In this document: positions 14,989 to 16,550 of the stretch, piece by piece
Layout of the letters: every line of letters starts with the position of its first letter
Position numbering within the stretch: the first letter of the stretch is position 1
NCBI GenBank assembly: GCA_016717705.1
Contig: JADKFD010000080.1
Location: forward strand, 1 to 16,550
Source of the DNA: Rhodanobacteraceae bacterium
GTDB lineage: Bacteria; Pseudomonadota; Gammaproteobacteria; Xanthomonadales; SZUA-5
Reading direction: 5' to 3'
DNA length: 16,550 nt
Notes under the pieces: generated by a model
What the model was told of the DNA's origin: nothing
The model's database searches: none
Seen by the model: the letters and a program-made list of their open reading frames with translations, nothing else
Translations under genes and position numbers: made by a program

Positions 14989-16550
14989 ATGAAAAAACCG
15001 CTGCTGCTCGCCGCCGCTTTGCTGCTGATGCTCGACACGCCCATCGCGCAGGCGCAGACCACCTCGATCCGCACAATACGCGGCTGCTGCGGATTTGGCT
15101 GGGCGCTGTCGCCCTTGCGCGATATCGATGGCGACGGCATTACCGACGCCATCGTCGGCCAGAACGGCAACGGTCATGTCTTCGTCTATTCGGGTCGCAG
15201 CGGGCAGCAACTGCACGACTTCAGCCTGCCGGGGAGCGATCTGGGCAACGCCGTGGCCGATGCCGGCGATGTCGATGCCGATGGCATGCACGACATCGTC
15301 GCTGGCGCCGTGAACTTTGCCGCGGGTCTGATTCGCGTCTATTCCGGGCGCACCGGTGCGCAGCTGCTCGCGGTAGACGCGCCGGCCGGCAGTTCCGGCT
15401 TCGGTCAGTCGGTCGCCGGGGTCGGCGACGTGAATGGCGACGGCCGCGCCGATCTGCTGGTCGGTGCGCACCTCGGCCTCGGCCGGGCTTTCGTGATCTC
15501 CGGCGCCGACGGTGCGGTGCTGCGCACACTGTCCAGCGTCGACAACCGCGGCTTCGGCGCCGGTGTGGCCAAGCTGCGCGACGTCAGCGGCGACGGCATC
15601 GCCGAATTGCTGGTGTCGTCGATGAACGATGCGCGCCTTTTGGTGTATTCGGGCGCCGATGGCAGTCTGCTGCGTACCCTCAACGGCGATGCCGACAGCG
15701 CGCGCTTCGGCGAGTTCTTTGTCGCCGATGCCGGCGATGTCGACGCCGACGGCAAACACGATATCTACGTGGGCGACTACGCGGCGGCGGGCGGCCGTGG
15801 CGCCGCCTATGTGTTTTCCGGCGCCGACGGGCATCGCTTGCACAAGTTCACCGGTGCGACCAACGAGGGTTTCGGCACCGGGCGCGGTGCCGGCGACGTG
15901 GATGGCGATGGCCACGCCGACCTGATCATCGGCGGCGGCACCTTCAGCCCGCCGGGCGTGATCCAGGGCGGCCGCGCCACGGTCTACTCCGGTGCCACCG
16001 GTGCGGTCCTGGCGGTGTTCACCGGCAGCGAGGCGCGCGCCAATTTCGGCTTCGACGCGGTGGGCATCGGCGACGTCAATGGCGATCGCCGCCCCGACTT
16101 CCTGATCTCCAGCTCCACCGGCAACCGTGTCGACATCATCGCCGGCACCAGTGCGCCACCCGCCGTGGCCGGCTTCGACATCGGCGCGCCCATCACCGGC
16201 ATCTGGTACGACCCGGCCCAATCCGGACACGGCATCTTCATCGAGGTGCTGGCCGGGCAACAGATCCTGGCCTGGTGGTTCACTTTCGACGCCCAGGGCA
16301 AGCAGGCCTGGTTTGGCGGACTCGGCAGCTACAGCGGCAATCGCGCGCTGATCAACGTCACGCAAACCCGCGGCGGCCGCTTCATCCCCAACTTCAATGC
16401 CGCGAACATCAGCAACCCGAGCTGGGGCACGCTGACCTTCACCTTCACCGGCTGCAACAGCGGCCGCGTCGAATTCGAATCCGACCTCGGCTTTGGCGCC
16501 GGCACGATGGCGCTGACACGGTTGTCGCAGCCGCTCGGCCTGGCGTGCCC
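14989..16550 (+). CDS. Secreted seven-repeat FG-GAP (integrin-like) propeller protein with C-terminal Trp-rich domain (partial)
   Basis: Exported protein with a Ca-binding beta-propeller. MKKPLLLAAALLLMLDTPIA ends in AQA, a signal peptidase I site at about residue 22. Seven repeats follow about 50 residues apart, each with a calcium-type loop: DIDGDGITD (45), DVDADGMHD (94), DVNGDGRAD (147), DVSGDGIAE (198), DVDADGKHD (250), DVDGDGHAD (303), DVNGDRRPD (362). The count fits one closed seven-blade propeller. From residue 404 a separate domain begins: GIWYDPAQSGHGIFIEVL, ILAWWFTFDAQGKQAWFGGL, GGRFIPNFNA and MALTRLSQPLGLAC. I recall this type from other Xanthomonadales secreted proteins but cannot name it. 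The frame is open to the right edge; the domain appears nearly finished, so the stop is probably just outside. No enzyme motif is seen; adhesion or surface binding is a guess. Confidence 0.88.
   Translation, partial: MKKPLLLAAALLLMLDTPIAQAQTTSIRTIRGCCGFGWALSPLRDIDGDGITDAIVGQNGNGHVFVYSGRSGQQLHDFSLPGSDLGNAVADAGDVDADGMHDIVAGAVNFAAGLIRVYSGRTGAQLLAVDAPAGSSGFGQSVAGVGDVNGDGRADLLVGAHLGLGRAFVISGADGAVLRTLSSVDNRGFGAGVAKLRDVSGDGIAELLVSSMNDARLLVYSGADGSLLRTLNGDADSARFGEFFVADAGDVDADGKHDIYVGDYAAAGGRGAAYVFSGADGHRLHKFTGATNEGFGTGRGAGDVDGDGHADLIIGGGTFSPPGVIQGGRATVYSGATGAVLAVFTGSEARANFGFDAVGIGDVNGDRRPDFLISSSTGNRVDIIAGTSAPPAVAGFDIGAPITGIWYDPAQSGHGIFIEVLAGQQILAWWFTFDAQGKQAWFGGLGSYSGNRALINVTQTRGGRFIPNFNAANISNPSWGTLTFTFTGCNSGRVEFESDLGFGAGTMALTRLSQPLGLAC

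Noticed and set aside
14842..16365. A 507-residue minus-strand ORF opposite the FG-GAP gene
   Set aside because: Antisense shadow: its Asp/Ala/Val-rich repeats mirror the DxDxDG repeats of the plus-strand gene, which has a signal peptide and ribosome-binding site.

Overview
GC-rich window from a gammaproteobacterium, most likely Xanthomonadales (Rhodanobacteraceae/Lysobacteraceae-like). That placement is inferred from gene types: a type III polyketide synthase paired with a methyltransferase, a periplasmic-propeller diguanylate cyclase, a winged-helix/TolB-type regulator, a secreted FG-GAP protein with a Trp-rich C-terminal domain, and many REP-like elements. Every gene from 14867 down to the left edge is on the minus strand. 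Only the FG-GAP gene (14989 to the right edge) is on the plus strand, divergent from the regulator.

Layout, right to left in the direction of transcription. (a) 12600-14867: regulator with a cytoplasmic DNA-binding domain, one membrane helix and a TolB-like propeller. It shares a 121-bp divergent control region with the FG-GAP gene. (b) 5940-12298: a polyamine uptake and catabolism operon with the same order as E. coli ydcS-ydcT-ydcU-ydcV-patD: binding lipoprotein, ATPase, two permeases, 4-aminobutanal dehydrogenase. Imported putrescine would be transaminated by an enzyme not in the window, and PatD would oxidise the aldehyde to GABA. (c) 2982-5907: large sensor diguanylate cyclase starting 32 bp after patD. 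(d) 2355-2923: tag, DNA-3-methyladenine glycosylase I. (e) 1990-2347: a 45-residue membrane protein and a doubtful broken small ORF. (f) 1-1779: type III polyketide synthase and a tailoring methyltransferase 4 bp downstream, the latter cut by the window edge.

Two things stand out. First, the operon is saturated with REP-like elements. These include a tandem 36-bp array inside the coding sequence of the transporter ATPase, a perfect 35-bp-arm inverted repeat between the two permease genes, and a REP copy that supplies the last codons and stop of ydcV. Second, many conserved genes (methyltransferase, polyketide synthase, tag, diguanylate cyclase, patD, ydcT, regulator) are broken by short indels, while ydcS, ydcU, ydcV and the FG-GAP gene read cleanly. 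Protein similarity resumes in the next frame each time, so most are probably assembly errors. Several are best repaired by restoring a lost GC dinucleotide. Frame-broken genes are annotated as single genes over their full extent. No tRNA, rRNA, CRISPR or transposase gene was seen.
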